A stretch of 52,470 bases of DNA, from assembly GCF_014529705.1 (NCBI RefSeq), contig NZ_JAANIH010000062.1, positions 1 to 52,470 on the forward strand, given 5' to 3'. Below the pieces are notes generated by a model. That model had not been told where the DNA came from. It saw only the letters and a list, made by a program, of their open reading frames with translations, and made no database searches. Source of the DNA: Bradyrhizobium campsiandrae. GTDB taxonomy: Bacteria > Pseudomonadota > Alphaproteobacteria > Rhizobiales > Xanthobacteraceae. The position numbers and the translations under genes were made by a program. Numbering within the stretch: position 1 is the stretch's first letter; each line of letters begins with the position of its first letter. Below, one piece after another: positions 51,280 through 52,470 of the stretch.

Positions 51280-52470
51280 TTAACGCGCATCCTGCAATAT
51301 CATATCGGACGCCTTCTCCGCGATCATGATGATCGGCGCATTGGTGTTCCCCGACACGAGGTCCGGCATGACCGAACCGTCGACGACGCGAAGGCCTTCG
51401 AGCCCCCTCACCTTCAGCCGCTGGTCGACCACCGCGAGCGCGTCATTGCCCATACGACAGGTCGAGGTCGGATGGTAGATGGTGCTGCCACGGTCGCGGC
51501 AATAATCCAGGATCTCGGCGTCAGTGGTTACCTTCGCGCCGGGATCGTATTCTCCGGCCACGAACGGCTTCAGCGCCGGCGCATTCAGGATCTTGCGCAG
51601 GATCTTGATGCCTTCGACATTGGTGGTGCGGTCGGTCTCGGTCGACATGTAGTTGATGCGGATTTCCGGCGGCACGGTCGGATCGGCGCTTCGAATGCGC
51701 AAGCTGCCGCGGCTTTCGGGGCGGAGCTGGCACACCGACGCCGTGAATCCGGAGAAGTCATGCAGACTCTCGCCCATCTTGTCGGTCGAGAACGGCAGGA
51801 AGTGCACCTGGATATCGGGCGAGGCCAGACGCGGGCTGGTCTTGAAGAACGCGCCCGCCGTGCCGGCCGCGATGGTCAACCAGCCCTTCCGGAACAGCGC
51901 ATAGCGCGCGCCGGCGAGCGTACGGCGGACCGGATGGTTGACGGTGTCGTTCAGCGTGATCTTTTGCGAGCATTTCATCACGATGCGGACCTGCATGTGG
52001 TCCTGGAGATCGTGGCCGACGCCCGGCGCATCGAGCACGACATCGATGCCGTGCCGGCGCAGGAGATCGGCGGGGCCGACGCCGGAGAGCTGCAAGAGCT
52101 GCGGCGAATTGTAGGCGCCGCTCGACAGCACGACCTCCTTGCGCGCGCGGGCGCGGCGCACTTGCGCGCCTTGCCGGTACTCGACACCGACGGCGCGGCG
52201 GCCTTCGAACAGCACGCGCTGGCCTAGCGCCTCGGTCTCGATCTTGAGATTGGCGCGTGTCTTCGCCGGGCCGAGATAGGCCACCGCGGTGGAAGCACGG
52301 CGGCCGTTGCGCGTCGTGGTCTGGAACAGGCCGACGCCTTCCTGCGTGGCGCCGTTGAAATCCGGATTATAGGGCAGGCCGGTCTCGACCGCGGCGTCGA
52401 TGAACGCCTTCGACAGCGGGTCGGTCACGATCATGTTGGACACCGGCAGCGGACCTCCCGCACCGTGATA
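51280..52470 (-). CDS. GMC-family oxidoreductase (choline dehydrogenase-like), C-terminal part
   Basis: Flavoenzyme of the glucose-methanol-choline family, cut by the right edge; 396 codons are visible and the N-terminal FAD-binding motif is outside. Visible parts include YHGAGGPLPVS, EVVLSSGAYNSPQLLQLSGVGP (GMC signature 2) and the active-site His block STIYHPTSTCRMG, then VVDGSVMPDLVSGNTNAPIIMIAEKA. BetA-like choline dehydrogenases share these features, but so do many alcohol dehydrogenases, so the substrate is open. It lies 19 bases upstream of nothing obvious on its strand except hemC, which starts 19 bases before its stop region on the same strand. Confidence 0.88.
   Translation of the reverse strand, partial: YHGAGGPLPVSNMIVTDPLSKAFIDAAVETGLPYNPDFNGATQEGVGLFQTTTRNGRRASTAVAYLGPAKTRANLKIETEALGQRVLFEGRRAVGVEYRQGAQVRRARARKEVVLSSGAYNSPQLLQLSGVGPADLLRRHGIDVVLDAPGVGHDLQDHMQVRIVMKCSQKITLNDTVNHPVRRTLAGARYALFRKGWLTIAAGTAGAFFKTSPRLASPDIQVHFLPFSTDKMGESLHDFSGFTASVCQLRPESRGSLRIRSADPTVPPEIRINYMSTETDRTTNVEGIKILRKILNAPALKPFVAGEYDPGAKVTTDAEILDYCRDRGSTIYHPTSTCRMGNDALAVVDQRLKVRGLEGLRVVDGSVMPDLVSGNTNAPIIMIAEKASDMILQDAR

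Overview
The window looks like a chromosomal segment of an alphaproteobacterium, most likely Bradyrhizobium or a close relative in the Nitrobacteraceae. The reasons are high GC with strong third-position bias (hence many antisense shadow reading frames), a GlpSTPQ-type glycerol importer, several dispersed palindromic intergenic repeats of the kind common in that group, three GGAAC-N16-CGTT promoters of the PhyR/EcfG general stress response type, and a FixL-like PAS kinase. No rRNA, tRNA, transposase, prophage or CRISPR array was seen.

Layout. 1-8.2 kb: a glycerol / glycerol-3-phosphate region on the minus strand (glpR, glpD, glpS, glpT, glpP, glpQ and the start of a glpU-like gene, with TGATG/ATGA junctions from glpD to glpP-glpQ apart from a 14-base glpS-glpT gap). 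A Phd/VapC toxin-antitoxin pair sits on the opposite strand between glpR and glpD. A HAD phosphatase gene precedes glpR. 8.3-9.2 kb: a secreted NTF2-like protein and a tiny stress-type gene. 9.3-15.4 kb: a four-gene fatty-acid beta-oxidation operon (fadE, fadI, fadJ, thioesterase) with a palindrome over its promoter. 15.5-21.5 kb: a flavin-reductase-like protein, then an RND efflux module (lipoprotein adaptor, RND pump, TetR regulator). 21.6-25.9 kb: an MFS anion symporter, a DUF2809 membrane protein, a 6-phosphogluconate-dehydrogenase-like enzyme flanked by repeated operator-like sites, and an AlkX/YcaQ DNA glycosylase. 25.9-33.1 kb: cell-envelope and signalling genes (a Met-rich exported protein, an OmpA-like protein, a hybrid kinase with two FixL-like heme-PAS domains, a GT39 mannosyltransferase, a FecR-domain protein coupled to an outer-membrane barrel). 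33.1-35.7 kb: two VOC proteins, a His-rich cupin, CsbD and a periplasmic FKBP. 35.7-41.5 kb: a PaoABC-type molybdenum aldehyde oxidoreductase and a gamma-glutamyltransferase-like protein. 41.6-52.5 kb: TrhO and SlyX, a PAS-GGDEF enzyme, a small stress-type gene, hemE, a dienelactone hydrolase with a Bug-type binding protein and divergent LysR regulator, a TPR protein, a divergent hemC and the C-terminal part of a GMC oxidoreductase.

The most interesting signals are: (1) the kinase at 27682-29625, in which both PAS domains keep the FixL proximal-His and distal-Arg spacing exactly; (2) three tiny genes that each start about 30 bases after a perfect GGAAC-N16-CGTT promoter; (3) reciprocal loss of ABC motifs in GlpS and GlpT, predicting one working and one degenerate ATP site; (4) a one-helical-turn array of CGAAA boxes over the glpD promoter; (5) paired or palindromic operators before fadE and before the dehydrogenase at 23714. 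Everything is read by eye; family names rest on motif recognition and not on database searches.
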